Positions 38,924 through 48,580 of a stretch of 64,000 bases of DNA are shown here, piece by piece (positions within the stretch are counted from its first letter, which is position 1; each line of letters begins with the position of its first letter). The position numbers were made by a program, and so were the translations under genes. Under the pieces are notes generated by a model. That model did no database searches. It saw only the letters and a list, made by a program, of their open reading frames with translations, and had not been told where the DNA came from. The DNA lies in assembly GCA_016711125.1 (NCBI GenBank), contig JADJTQ010000001.1:1240001-1304000 (forward strand), read 5' to 3'. This DNA comes from Saprospiraceae bacterium (GTDB lineage: Bacteria; Bacteroidota; Bacteroidia; Chitinophagales; Saprospiraceae).

Positions 38924-39892
38924 TTACATCGGATAGTAGACTATGATTGGTGCCCTTTCCGGAAAAGGAGTATTGGTCAATTTAGTCAGTTTTTGGCTTT
39001 TTGTTTTGAGTAAAAAGAGATCACTGTTGGACGAAAGTTCGTCGGTACCATCATAGATAAGGCTTTGGCCATCTTTTGTCCAACTATGCCATCCATGGTC
39101 TCCACTGCCGGAGGTAAGTTGTAAGTATTGTGTGCCGTCTTGGTTGATACTAAAAATATGGTATTGTCCATCTCGTCTGGACGTATAGGATATTGTATTG
39201 GTTCCCGGGACCCAGCGCGGTGGTCCTGCGTGGTAAAATGTTGGCCCTGGGTCGCTAATATCGGCGGGATAGTGAGTAAGTTGTCTTTGATGTGAACCCA
39301 ATTCATCGGCGATCCACAACTCATCCGTACCAGATCGGGTAGATCGAAAGACGATCCAGCGACCATCAGGGCTAAAAATAGGGTCATTGATCAAATATTG
39401 ATTGGTGCGCAAGACCTCTCTTACTTCATATCCGGTGCTATCAATGATGGCAAAAGACCGGAAATCGCCCTCATGCCGGCAGATAACCAGTTCGGTGCCA
39501 TCATTCCGTGAATCCAACCATGAGTCAGCCATTCGATTAGGCCCGATTCGCTGGATAGCTTGATGTATAAGATCAAATTGATAAAGGAAATAGATGCCGG
39601 CTGTGGTATCCCGGTCGGAAATAAAATAGATTTTGTTTTTCCATCCATGGCATACCCAATCAACAGCAGGATTGTTGGAGATGTTTTTTGTCTTTTGACC
39701 CGCCATTTCCATCAGATAAACTTCGTAATTGACGGTATCATTCTGAGGCAGAAGTGCATTGTATGCTATATACATAGCTGCATACTGTGATTCACCAACT
39801 TCGGAGCTAGCACAGGAGCATAAAAACAACATGGGGAGAATCACTCCAGTCAAAGGGTTAAGCCTCATAGCACAACTAAACGGTACGGACAA
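38924..39892 (-). CDS. TolB-like beta-propeller (PD40) lipoprotein
   Basis: 322 residues. The start may be ATG 39868 (MRLNPLTGVILPMLFLCSCA), which gives a standard lipoprotein signal, in place of 39892. The mature part has repeated propeller blades: IFSPDGRWIVFRSTRSGTDE, then ISYTSRRDGQYHIFSINQDG, then WTKDGQSLIYDG. These are the S-P-D-G-x-x-I-x-F signature of WD40-like/TolB repeats. Periplasmic, most likely protein-binding or sugar-active; no Tol-Pal partner genes are nearby, so it is not TolB proper. Confidence 0.85.
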   Translation of the reverse strand: MSVPFSCAMRLNPLTGVILPMLFLCSCASSEVGESQYAAMYIAYNALLPQNDTVNYEVYLMEMAGQKTKNISNNPAVDWVCHGWKNKIYFISDRDTTAGIYFLYQFDLIHQAIQRIGPNRMADSWLDSRNDGTELVICRHEGDFRSFAIIDSTGYEVREVLRTNQYLINDPIFSPDGRWIVFRSTRSGTDELWIADELGSHQRQLTHYPADISDPGPTFYHAGPPRWVPGTNTISYTSRRDGQYHIFSINQDGTQYLQLTSGSGDHGWHSWTKDGQSLIYDGTDELSSNSDLFLLKTKSQKLTKLTNTPFPERAPIIVYYPM

Positions 39893-40181
39893 GGTAGGTA
39901 AAAAACTACGAACCTACTATCACTGATGCCGATCAAATGTCGGCTCAGGAAAAGCCAAGTTGGACCTTTCCAAAGGTAAATTCAGATAGATCTGAAACAA
40001 TGGCCAAAAGCTGGATTTAGTTGGACTAAAAACCCGGTAGAACCTGCTTGTTTATTTTGTTCTCCGGAACTAAAAATCCAATTTTAGGCAAAAAGATATT
40101 TTAAATCAGGCGTCCGACCAGTTAGCAATCAGGTAAGAGAAACCAACTATTTCGTCACAACAAATGGTCCGAATCGGGCAA

Positions 40182-40928
40182 TTAAATAATGTGTTTTGCC
40201 ACGATTTGAAGGATGAGTGATCGGCTAGTTGCACCCGGTTCTTTAGAATATCGATCCTCAAGCATGAGATGAGCCTCAAATGATAGATACCGGTAAGTTC
40301 GATAGCCCAGGAATGCACCCGCCCGATTTATCGAAAAGAAGGGTTCCCCTTCATTATGTGACAATGTTTTAAAAACTTCATCATAAACGCCAAAATACAT
40401 TGGAGTCTCGGTTGGAAAACTCAAACCAATGCGATATCTCAGTCGTGTGTCATAATCATCAGCGTTTTTACTGGATTGCTGAATTTGTTCTTCAATGCGG
40501 AGATCATGAAACATAATACTACTGCCAAAATCCTTATAGTAATTGATTTCCTGTACGAATCTTAGCTCTTGCATCAAATTTGGACGGTCGTAGTTCCAAA
40601 AGAAGCCCATACCCGTACCGATTTTAAGGTTTTCCGTGATTTCATATTTAAAAACACTACGGGCGTTCAATCTTTTATCGGAGGCATTTGTGTTAAAGAT
40701 GTGACCAAAATCCGAATCAATATACATTCGGTCCTTGAACTTAAAGGAATTTTGGTACTGAAACCACAATTGGTTACTTCCCTGTCTTTCATCAGAAGCA
40801 GCAGAAAAGATGGAACCACCCACAAGGGTTTGCGATTTTAAGATAGGAGAAAAACACAGGATCACAAGGGCGATCATCACGACAGGTGACAATACGCCAC
40901 GCATAGTTTGGGTTCTAACGGGCATCAA
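40182..40928 (-). CDS. DUF2490 family outer-membrane protein
   Basis: 248 residues with a signal peptide (VMIALVILCFSPILKSQTL). The mature part matches DUF2490: QLWFQYQNSFKFKDRMYIDS, YEITENLKIGTGMGFFWNYD and MFHDLRIEEQIQQ, with the R-L-R-Y-R pattern DTRLRYRIGLSF. It is predicted to form a barrel in the outer membrane with unknown function. Standalone gene with gaps on both sides. Confidence 0.8.
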   Translation of the reverse strand: MMPVRTQTMRGVLSPVVMIALVILCFSPILKSQTLVGGSIFSAASDERQGSNQLWFQYQNSFKFKDRMYIDSDFGHIFNTNASDKRLNARSVFKYEITENLKIGTGMGFFWNYDRPNLMQELRFVQEINYYKDFGSSIMFHDLRIEEQIQQSSKNADDYDTRLRYRIGLSFPTETPMYFGVYDEVFKTLSHNEGEPFFSINRAGAFLGYRTYRYLSFEAHLMLEDRYSKEPGATSRSLILQIVAKHII

Positions 40929-41401
40929 ATCGGGTATTAAGTGTAAAAAATGGTTTTCTGTAACAATTACTCTCCCTAAAGTAAGAGAATTATATTCAGA
41001 TAATCAAATGCAAAACGCACTTTTCAATTGTTCATTGCCTTTAGGCACTACCACTTCCAGTCGTCAAGCTAGTACATTGCTTTTAATTATATAAGCCTGG
41101 TCAGCCCCAATGAACCGGAGTACTACATCACACTGAGAAGTGCACTAGCTTCTCATTTGTACTGTATATCTTTTGTCTGTAATACAAAAAACATTGATTG
41201 GCCTCACATTAGGATGATCTTAGTCAGGTACTGATCGGGAAACTCAGGAAATTCATTCTGGCAAATGGGAAGGTGATCAATATTGATAATAGCTGCACCG
41301 ATACCCTCTGCGTTACCAATATATGTTTGTAAAAAATATGTTTTATAAAAACGATTTTTTAAATTTTTGGATCAGATTGAGCATATCACTATCTTTCAAT
41401 C
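40929..41401. other. Divergent intergenic region, no gene seen
   Basis: 473 bases between the DUF2490 and the DJ-1/PfpI genes. AT-rich with stops in all frames; it should hold both promoters. I could not place them with confidence. Confidence 0.4.
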
Positions 41402-41962
41402 ATGACAAAACAGGTTATGATTGTAACTGGTGATGCTGGCGAGAGTTACGAAACGCTTTATGCCAAGCATCGATTGGAGGAAGCAGGGTATATCGGGCAT
41501 GTGGTTGCTCCGGTTAAGAAAATGCTCAACTTGGTAATCCATGATTTTGAACCAGGATGGGACACTTACAAAGAATCACCAGGATATAAGGTGACTGCTG
41601 ATTACAGTTTTGCGGAAGTAAATTCAGATGACTACGATGCTATCTTACTGCTGGGCGGTAGGGCTCCCGAGTACCTGAGACATAACCATCTCCTGCTTCA
41701 GTTAGTTCAAGACTTTCATACTGCCGACAAGTGGATATTTTCTATTTGTCATGGTATTCAGATCCTTTTGGCTGCAGGTCTGGCACCAGGAAAGAAACTC
41801 ACCAGTTATGAACATATCCGATATGAGGTGGAGTCTAATGGAGGCATTTATTGCAACACGCAAGAAGCGGTTAGAGATGGTAAAATAGTAACCGGACAAA
41901 CCTGGCAATCGCATCCTGAGTTTTACCGGGAAGTTTTTAATTGCCTTGGGACGGTAAAATGA
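41402..41962 (+). CDS. DJ-1/PfpI family protein
   Basis: 186 residues with the class I glutamine-amidotransferase-like fold. It begins with KQVMIVTGDAGESYETLY, where the E at the end of the first strand motif is the conserved acid, followed by DYDAILLLGGRAPEYLR, and the nucleophilic Cys in the elbow ISICHGIQIL-like sequence FSICHGIQILLAAGLA. These proteins serve as deglycase-like, chaperone or stress proteins. Cytosolic; no partner genes close by. Confidence 0.88.
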   Translation: MTKQVMIVTGDAGESYETLYAKHRLEEAGYIGHVVAPVKKMLNLVIHDFEPGWDTYKESPGYKVTADYSFAEVNSDDYDAILLLGGRAPEYLRHNHLLLQLVQDFHTADKWIFSICHGIQILLAAGLAPGKKLTSYEHIRYEVESNGGIYCNTQEAVRDGKIVTGQTWQSHPEFYREVFNCLGTVK

Positions 41963-42481
41963 GCATGAATCTATAATCAAGTCAAATCATGCTCAACTTC
42001 GTATAATTAAATCTGTGCTTGCCTGTTAGCTCTAGAGCGTTAAAAAATGAAATAACATCGAGATTAACGAAACTTATATTGCTACAGAGATTGATACAGA
42101 TCAACATGAAATTCTCTTGAAAGAATTAGAGGAGTCCATTTCTGATATCAATATAGAATGCACAATACTAATATATGGACAAGGTAGCAAAACTCGGAAG
42201 ACCTGAGATTAAGGAATCATTTAAGCGAATTCTTGAAAAGAAACACTCTAGAAAAATGTGTGTGAAGTAAGCCTGCCTGCCAGGTCGCCGCAACATACTC
42301 TGATCAGTATTGGCACAGTCATAGAGGTCTTTTTACACGATTGCATATAGACGGTGTAAACCAAAGTCCCAAAAAAGCGATTGCCATTCTAAGTGAATAT
42401 ACCCCATCCGTGGATCCAAAATGGGTAAGAAAAGAAGGAAAAGATTGGAGGATCAAATGAATCGGGGCTATTTTTTCGAAA
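41963..42481. other. Gap with decayed coding sequence
   Basis: Short protein-like stretches on the plus strand in changing frames: one near 42060-42210 (ETYIATEIDTDQHEILLKEL), a 31-codon frame from ATG 42177 (DKVAKLGRPEIKESFKRILE) and one ending at the TGA near 42460 (YWHSHRGLFTRLHIDGVN, later WVRKEGKDWRIK). They look like parts of one or two broken small genes. Family not recognised. Confidence 0.35.
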
Positions 42482-43663
42482 TCAGTGCAAAATATCTTGA
42501 ATTACCGCAACCGGTTTTTTGATCTCTTCTTCAGTATTGAAATAGTGTGGTGCAAATCGAACAATCCAATCTATTTTTTTCTCTTTGAAATCAAGGAGCG
42601 CATTGAGTTTGGTACCGAATGAGCAATTAATTTTCTCTTGTCTTAATGCGCTCTTTAATAGTTGTGGGTCCAAACTTTCTATATGTGCAGTCACAATGGC
42701 ACCTTTTTGTGTGCCCCGATCCATAACAGAAACTCTTTCAATGTTAGATAGTTTTTCCCTTAGCTGGTTAGCTAAGAGCTGAACTCTATTTTGTATTACT
42801 GGCATGCCTACCGAGTTGGCATAGGCCAGAGCAGCGGAGGCTCCTAGTAACGATGCATAAGAATTTTCCCAGTCCTCAAATCTGGTCGCATTATCCTTTA
42901 ATGAAAAGTTTTCTTCTTCGATCCAATCGGCGCCACGCATATCCAGAAATAGGGGATGATAGTTATTATCTAGCATCCGATCACTTACATAAAGGAATCC
43001 TGCTCCTCTTGGTCCTCTCAAGAATTTTCGAAATGTGGCGCTATAGAAATCGCACTGCATTGCAGTCAGATTAACATCAAGCTGACCAGCTGACTGACAG
43101 CCATCAACTAGGTAAATGATCTCATTTTCTTTGCAAATCTGCCCTGCAGCATCGGCCGGTTGAATAAGACCACTATTAGTTGGAATATGTGTAAGTGAAA
43201 ATACAGTGGGTTGAAATTTAATAATGTCATCTCTTAATGCATCCAGATCAATCTCACCGCTTGGGAGATTGCTAACGATCTTAATCTGGATACCCCATCT
43301 TTTTTTCAGATTGAGGAAAACGACAAAATTTGAGACATAGTCATTTGACGTGGTTAAGATGACATCGCCAGGTTTGAATTCGATGGAACTCAAAGCACGG
43401 TTATATGCATCTGTAGCGTTTGCTGTAAAGGCAAAATTCTTGCTTTGTGCTCTAAAGAGATTGGCAGCCTGATCATAAAATTGTCCAATGGCATCGGCTT
43501 GATGTGCCGCCGCTTCATATCCACCCATTTTAGCTTCCAGATCAATATGAAGTTTGATCGCATCAATTACTTTTGTAGGCATAAGTGACGCTCCCGCATT
43601 GTTCAGGTGAGTGCAATGCAACGAGCCGGGAGTGTCTGATCTCCATTGTTCTATATATCCCAT
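42482..43663 (-). CDS. Class V aminotransferase-fold PLP enzyme
   Basis: 393 residues. Begins with HLNNAGASLMPTKVIDAIKLH, the class V entry motif. The PLP-binding Asp and Gln are in IIYLVDGCQSAGQLDV and the Schiff-base lysine is in FYSATFRKFLRGPRGAGFLY. This family includes cysteine desulphurases, isopenicillin-N epimerase-like enzymes and amino-sugar lyases; the reaction here cannot be fixed. It starts 11 bases after the bshB1 stop, so it is in an operon with fabH and bshB1. Confidence 0.85.
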   Translation of the reverse strand: MGYIEQWRSDTPGSLHCTHLNNAGASLMPTKVIDAIKLHIDLEAKMGGYEAAAHQADAIGQFYDQAANLFRAQSKNFAFTANATDAYNRALSSIEFKPGDVILTTSNDYVSNFVVFLNLKKRWGIQIKIVSNLPSGEIDLDALRDDIIKFQPTVFSLTHIPTNSGLIQPADAAGQICKENEIIYLVDGCQSAGQLDVNLTAMQCDFYSATFRKFLRGPRGAGFLYVSDRMLDNNYHPLFLDMRGADWIEEENFSLKDNATRFEDWENSYASLLGASAALAYANSVGMPVIQNRVQLLANQLREKLSNIERVSVMDRGTQKGAIVTAHIESLDPQLLKSALRQEKINCSFGTKLNALLDFKEKKIDWIVRFAPHYFNTEEEIKKPVAVIQDILH

Positions 43664-43674
43664 GGATTATATGG

Positions 43675-44394
43675 TTAGCTTAAGTCTAATAAATCAGGAG
43701 CACCAATGGGTCGGGATACCGTAAATCCTTCTCCAAATTCTACTCCAATTTGTCGACCATAAGAGCGTGCCCTGGCTTTAATGAATTCCAAAAAATCTGC
43801 ACCCGAAATCGGCGAATTTTCCTCTGGACTATCAGGGTCGTAAAATTGGGAAGAAAATGCGAGAATACTCTTCATTTTTTGCTCCATATGAGGTGTCATG
43901 TCGACCACAATATCGGCGACAAGCATTTTATCCTGAATGTAGTTGTAAATAACTCTGGGTCTCCAGCGTTCCTGTTCTACTCCCTGATCATTAAAAGTTT
44001 GTACTTTGTTTAAACCGGCCAAAAAACAGGCATCATAAACCAGCCGTGCTGCCCTTCCATGATCCGGATGCCGGTCATCAATGGCGTTGGCAAGTACTAT
44101 TTCGGGCCTAAAGGTTCGGACCACTGAGGCAATCTGGCGCTTATACGCTTCTGTGGGTTCGAAAAATCCATCAGGAATGTCCAGGATAATCCGGTCTTTG
44201 ATACCCAGTATTTCAGCAGCTTTTTTTGCCTCTTTTTTTCGTAGATCGGCATTTCCACGGGTACCCAGTTCACCCTTGGTCAGGTCCAGGATTGCAGCTG
44301 AATGGCCAAGGGAAAGATGTTTTAGCAAAGTACCCGAACAACTTAATTCTACATCGTCAGGATGTACCCCAATAGCAAGGATGTCTACCTTCAT
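43675..44394 (-). CDS. bshB1: Bacillithiol biosynthesis deacetylase BshB1
   Basis: LmbE/PIG-L family zinc hydrolase that removes the acetyl group from GlcNAc-malate in bacillithiol synthesis. About 239 residues from ATG 44394 (MKVDILAIGVHPDDVELSCS); the open frame extends upstream to 44442, but that part overlaps the end of fabH. Zinc ligands: H-P-D-D in GVHPDDVELS and the late His in DDRHPDHGRAARLVYD. The typical BshB1 sections TKGELGTRGNADLRKKEA and IPDGFF are present. It starts five bases after the fabH stop. bshA and bshC are not in this window. Confidence 0.92.
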   Translation of the reverse strand: MKVDILAIGVHPDDVELSCSGTLLKHLSLGHSAAILDLTKGELGTRGNADLRKKEAKKAAEILGIKDRIILDIPDGFFEPTEAYKRQIASVVRTFRPEIVLANAIDDRHPDHGRAARLVYDACFLAGLNKVQTFNDQGVEQERWRPRVIYNYIQDKMLVADIVVDMTPHMEQKMKSILAFSSQFYDPDSPEENSPISGADFLEFIKARARSYGRQIGVEFGEGFTVSRPIGAPDLLDLS

Positions 44395-44398
44395 TTGT

Positions 44399-45463
44399 TT
44401 ACCATTTAAGTAGATTGGCTCCCCACGTAAAACCACTACCAAAGGCTGCCAGGCATATGAGATCTCCTTTTTTTACTTTGCCAAGTTGATAGGCTTCTGA
44501 TAACGCAATCGGAATAGAAGCGGCCGTAGTATTGCCGTACTTTTGTATGTTATTGTACACCTGATCGTCACTTAATTTGAGAATTCTTTGCACAAACTGA
44601 CTAATACGCAAATTGGCCTGATGAGGGATCAATAGATTAAGGTCTTTAGGTTGATACCCAGAATCAGCCAGAACCTCCATGATCACTTGTGGGAACTTTT
44701 GCACTGCATATTTGAACACATGTTGACCATTCATGTTTGGATAGATTAGTTCATCGTCCACCATTTTTTGGGTAATAAAAACTGTATCAAAAGGATTATC
44801 GGAAAATCCATATTTTTCCTGCTCACCATGATACCCACCATGACATCCGGGACTGATAAAGGCCAACTCTTCAGCTTGGCGTCCATCTGAATGCAATTTG
44901 GAGGTTATGATCCCTTGATTTTCTTCATTGGTTGGTTGCAAAATGACCGCCCCAGCTCCGTCGCCGAAGATCACAGATACATTGCGCCCCCTGGTTGTAA
45001 AATCAAGACCCATACTGTGCATTTCTGCACCGATCAGCAAGATGTTTTTATACATGCCTGACCGTACAAATTGATCAGCAACAGACATTCCATAGACAAA
45101 GCCTGAACATTGATTTCGAATGTCGAGAGCACCTATTTCGGTGTTGGAGATATCCAGCTCGCGTTGTACCAGGACCCCGCAACCGGGAAAAAAGTAATCT
45201 GGGCTCAGAGTGGCAAAAATAATGAAGTCAATGTCTTCTTTGTCGATACCAGCATCTGCTATGGCCTTTCGGGCAGCTTCTGCCCCCATGGTTGTAGTCG
45301 TTTCTTTATGCCGTATGCCATATCTACGCTCCTGAATGCCGGTCCGTTCTTGCACCCATTCGTCGGTGGTATCCATCAATTTAACCAAGTCATCGTTGGT
45401 AATTACCTGTTCCGGCAAATAGTGACCGATACCAGCTATCTTAGTTTTTGTCATTTTATCCAT
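44399..45463 (-). CDS. fabH: 3-oxoacyl-ACP synthase III family protein (FabH-like)
   Basis: Condenses an acyl-CoA starter with malonyl-ACP to begin fatty-acid chains, or makes a related product. The frame is open from 45550, but the family start fits ATG 45463 (MDKMTKTKIAGIGHYLPEQV) or 45454. Catalytic Cys in IRNQCSGFVYGM, His in LLIPHQANLRIS and Asn in KYGNTTAASIP. Region TTDEWVQERTGIQERR is the usual substrate loop. About 354 residues, slightly longer than E. coli FabH, which is common for Bacteroidota paralogues. First gene of an operon with bshB1 and a class V PLP enzyme. Its upstream side borders a mobile-element cluster. Confidence 0.87.
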   Translation of the reverse strand: MDKMTKTKIAGIGHYLPEQVITNDDLVKLMDTTDEWVQERTGIQERRYGIRHKETTTTMGAEAARKAIADAGIDKEDIDFIIFATLSPDYFFPGCGVLVQRELDISNTEIGALDIRNQCSGFVYGMSVADQFVRSGMYKNILLIGAEMHSMGLDFTTRGRNVSVIFGDGAGAVILQPTNEENQGIITSKLHSDGRQAEELAFISPGCHGGYHGEQEKYGFSDNPFDTVFITQKMVDDELIYPNMNGQHVFKYAVQKFPQVIMEVLADSGYQPKDLNLLIPHQANLRISQFVQRILKLSDDQVYNNIQKYGNTTAASIPIALSEAYQLGKVKKGDLICLAAFGSGFTWGANLLKW

Positions 45464-45589
45464 TAATTTATATCCTGATGGTTCGACCCATGCCATTATC
45501 TTAAGTCTTCCGGTTAAAAATAGCGTTTTAATGATTAACTGCCTAATCAAAGCTAGGAGGCTGTTGAACTACGCAACTTGATGCTGAAG

Positions 45590-46293
45590 CCGTAAATCGT
45601 CGTTTCTGGCGCAGCGAGACGAAGGATGCTATTGTGAAGTTGTCGCGCCGTGAAAGTCCGTGAGATGGGGACTACACACAGCGCTTTATATAAATATTAA
45701 AGCATGAGTGTAATGAAACATCTCATCACACGCCAATGGGTATCGACCCCCATCCGGCAAGGTTTAGCCAACCTCCGGAAGCGAGTCTTGCGTAATCATT
45801 CGAGAGGATGGTACGAAGCGTAGACAGCGAGTGTCAAAGGTGTATGATAGAGCCTCGAAAGGGTAGATAAATCTGGAGTCTTAGTAGTCAACTTTGCTGG
45901 GACAATATGGAGGTAGGGCCAAAGGCGATCCTGCCGAAGTCCAGGCGGGGTCAAAGAATGCATCAGAGACATAGAGGGCGAGATGGGAACACGGGAGACC
46001 CTACTGTCTCCTGCTGGGAGAAGGGCAAATGGGCGAGCTCTTGAACAAAAGGCCTGTGTAGGGTGGTCAGTGTCATCATCATCCTGCAGCGAAGAAACGC
46101 GATGACAGGAGCAGGTACGCAAGCCGAGGGAAACCGAAGGTGAAGGAATGACAGAGGGAGTCTTAGCCGCTTCATAGTACCGTTGGAAAGGTGGGAAATC
46201 CTAACCGGGGAAAGCCACTGAGTAGGGAAGGGAGCAGCACGAAACGGGGGACTGTGTTTTGGACACATTGATTATACCAGTTTATAATATACG
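45590..46293 (+). ncRNA. Group II intron, 5' RNA part (domain I-IV region)
   Basis: About 700 G-rich, structured bases without ORF precede an intron-encoded reverse transcriptase in the same direction, the usual layout of a bacterial group II intron. Stretches such as GTGAAAGTCCGTGAGATGGG and GGGAAAGCCACTGAGTAGGG are typical of domain I-III of ORF-containing introns. The exact 5' splice site (GTGYG) was not found with certainty. The intron cannot be active because its ORF and domain V are disrupted. Confidence 0.55.
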
Positions 46294-46869
46294 ATGTCAA
46301 CGAAAGAGATACAGATAGCACAACTGTCAAGGAAACACAAGGACAGCACGTTGCACAATTTGCACGGCTTTATCGATATATATGCCCTGTATGGGTCATA
46401 TAAAAGATTGAATAGACAAAGCGCAAGTGGCGTGGACGGAGAGACATGGCAGAGCTACGGAAAAGGAGGAATAGGTAAAATGACAGAGCTTCTGAACAAA
46501 TTCAAGAAAGGAACCTATCGGGCGCCAAACGTCCGCCGCGTGTACATAGGAAAAGATAGCGGTGGGACACGGCCATTAGGCATACCGACGATCGAGGACA
46601 AGATACTGCAGACAGCAGTGCTAGGGGTACTTGAACCAGTGTACGAACAAGAATTCAAAGAATTCTCGTACGGGTTCAGGCCGGGTCGGAGTCAGCACCA
46701 AGCGATAGATTACCTGTTTGAAGAGGTAAGTTTTGGGAAGATACGCTATGTCATAGATGCGGATATTCGCAACTTTTTCGGGGAGCTCAACCATGGTCTG
46801 TTACGAAGTTTTCTGGACCTACGGGTAAAGGGTTTTCCAAGGATAATTGTAACTATTTTTAATACATAA
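46294..46869 (+). pseudogene. ltrA: Group II intron reverse transcriptase/maturase (LtrA-like), truncated
   Basis: N-terminal 185 residues of a group II intron RT: SASGVDGETWQSYGKGG, then RRVYIGKDSGGTRPLGIPTI (RT1), EDKILQTAVLGVLEPVYEQE and FSYGFRPGRSQHQAI (RT2), and YVIDADIRNFFGELNH (RT3, first catalytic Asp). The sequence stops matching after about 46835 (DLRVKG) and the frame ends at 46869. The YADD active site, the thumb and the maturase domain are missing, so it is dead. Full-length proteins have about 450-600 residues. The break point is where IS110-bearing DNA begins. Confidence 0.9.
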
Positions 46870-46987
46870 TATAACATTTTGAATGGTTAATCATTAAATT
46901 CCCCAGAATCGATTGTTGATAACTATGCAGAGTATTGATAGTCTATCTGGAAGGGAATTTGCTTTTTGACACAAGCAAAAGCTGTAG

Positions 46988-47936
46988 TCAACATTTTATT
47001 TTGAGGTTGTTTCTGGCCAAGCTCTTATGTTTTCCATCTGCTACCAACCTGCGATAGTATTGACCTAGAAAATGTTTTGAATTGAGAATGCTACCAGCTC
47101 CCAGATGAAGCAGCGCTTTCAGGTCTTTGTTTGCTGCATGGGACAAATGAGGTTTGCCAATTTTATTACCGGATGATTTTTCAAAAGGCACGACACCACA
47201 ATAGCAACTGAGTTTTTTAGCACTATCGAATCGAGTAAAGTTTTTCGTGACACAGATCAAAGCACTGGCAGTTATGGGTCCAATACCCGGTACCGATGTA
47301 AGAAGATCATAGTTTGTCTTCAATTTCAAATCGGCTTTAATCGTTTCCAATATTTTCTCATCAACAGCGTCTATCTGTTCGTTTAAGATCTTTTCAATCT
47401 TAGAGTTAGACTTGTCGATTACCTTGAACACATCAGATCCCAGAAATTTCTTATTGTCTTGGGCACCTTGTGTCAGCTGCTTTCTAACCTTAATAAGCTG
47501 GGACCGGTGAGTTCTTAATCCATTCAATTTGAGGATGTTAGCCTCTAATGGCGCCCAGATTGAAAGTTTATCATGGAAGCGGTAAGCATATTCAGCAATA
47601 CGTTGCGCATCAACAATATCATTCTTTCCTCTTGTGAGCCCAAGTGAATTTTTGATTTCGACTGCGTTGACTACGTAGCAAGTCTTACTCTGATTGTGTA
47701 ATACTTCCAAAAGCAAATTGTTGTAAATGCCTGTAAACTCCATAATAAAATGGGGTCTGCCGGATCCACGTCTAAGGCCAGGTCATTAGAAAAGGAAGAT
47801 GCCCGCTTGACGAAGCACCGAAGACTCTTCAGATCATTATCTATTTGAATGTTCTGAATAACGGTGCCATTTAAAAAACACAAAAGTTGATGTGATCTTT
47901 AGAAATGTCGCAAACAATGATAAGTTGAGAAAACAT
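46988..47936 (-). pseudogene. IS110-family transposase, frameshifted
   Basis: DEDD-type transposase remnant in three frames. It starts at ATG 47936 (MFSQLIIVCDISKDHINF, first Asp of the RuvC-like fold), slips at a T-run near 47880 into LNGTVIQNIQIDNDLKSL, and slips again near 47740 into MEFTGIYNNLLLEVLH with the conserved Glu. The main piece (47743-46988) keeps KNDIVDAQRIAEYA and the C-terminal transposase_20 domain LLTSVPGIGPITASAL, followed by FDSAKKLSCYCGVVPFEKSS. The protein ends HKSLARNNLKIKC, short of the usual end. It lies within the group II intron remnant. Confidence 0.88.
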
Positions 47937-48221
47937 AGTGAAAATTTTAATAGATTTGAAAATAACAAGTAGTTGAGTTCTTAGGCAAACACCAACACCT
48001 TAATAATGGGTTTTACTCCCAATTTTCTATTTGGCTTTGACCTAAAAGCAAAGAGTGGATTAAAACGGTTCATAGAATATCGATGACTTCTACGGCAGCG
48101 GCTAAAGTGCCACTCTTTGCCTCAACTTATCCACAAATTAACATAAATTGATCCCCCCTAAAACCCCCTATTATGAATATGAATATTTATAATATGAATG
48201 TAATCTTAATAAATACAAACC
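47937..48221. other. Non-coding flank of the IS110 remnant
   Basis: No gene seen. AT-rich, with a CCCCCTAAAACCCCCT stretch near 48155-48170. It ends where group II intron domain V sequence resumes, so this is probably the end of the inserted DNA. Confidence 0.35.
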
Positions 48222-48290
48222 TAAAGGTATGCGGGGAAGCCGCTCGTACGGGTCTGTGGGGGCGCGGGGAGGTAACGAACCGCGCTACCC
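48222..48290 (+). ncRNA. Group II intron 3' end: domain V and VI remnant
   Basis: GGTATGCGGGGAAGCCGCTC followed by GTACGGGTC matches the domain V hairpin (GTATGCG pairing through CGC and CGTAC), the catalytic core of group II introns. Its 5' strand is damaged (CTAAA where GAGCC is expected). A GCGCGG...CCGCGC stem with a bulge region follows at 48262-48285 and fits domain VI. It is on the same strand as the truncated intron ORF 1.4 kb upstream, so the two are halves of one split intron. Confidence 0.6.
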
Positions 48291-48545
48291 GGATAACAGA
48301 CTAAATCTCAACAAAATCAGAAACGGCGAGAACGGCTGAATAATGTCATAGTAAAAATTAATTTTTTTTTATTCGCGAGGCGAGTAACCTCCTGGTAGAT
48401 GGAAGTTCGGTATCAAGGACTCAAGCCCGGAAGCAACGTGTTAAGACTGCCCACTGAACAACCTAAAGGATAACAGACTGAGTCTCAACAAAGGAGGGAA
48501 CTGCGAGAACGAATGAGTAATGTTAAAGTAAAAATTAAAATTTTA
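48291..48545. repeat. Diverged direct repeat pair of about 75 bp
   Basis: 48291-48365 and 48468-48545 both begin GGATAACAGACT and share TCTCAACAAA, then a GCGAGAACG core, TAATGT and GTAAAAATTAA, with scattered changes. The spacer contains GCGAGGCGAGTAACCTCCTG and GAAGTTCGGTATCAAGGACT, which look like structured intron RNA. Possibly leftovers of a second intron copy or of nested insertion. Confidence 0.6.
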
Positions 48546-48580
48546 TAAAATCAGCGCGGGGTGAGTATTTCAACATCCTC

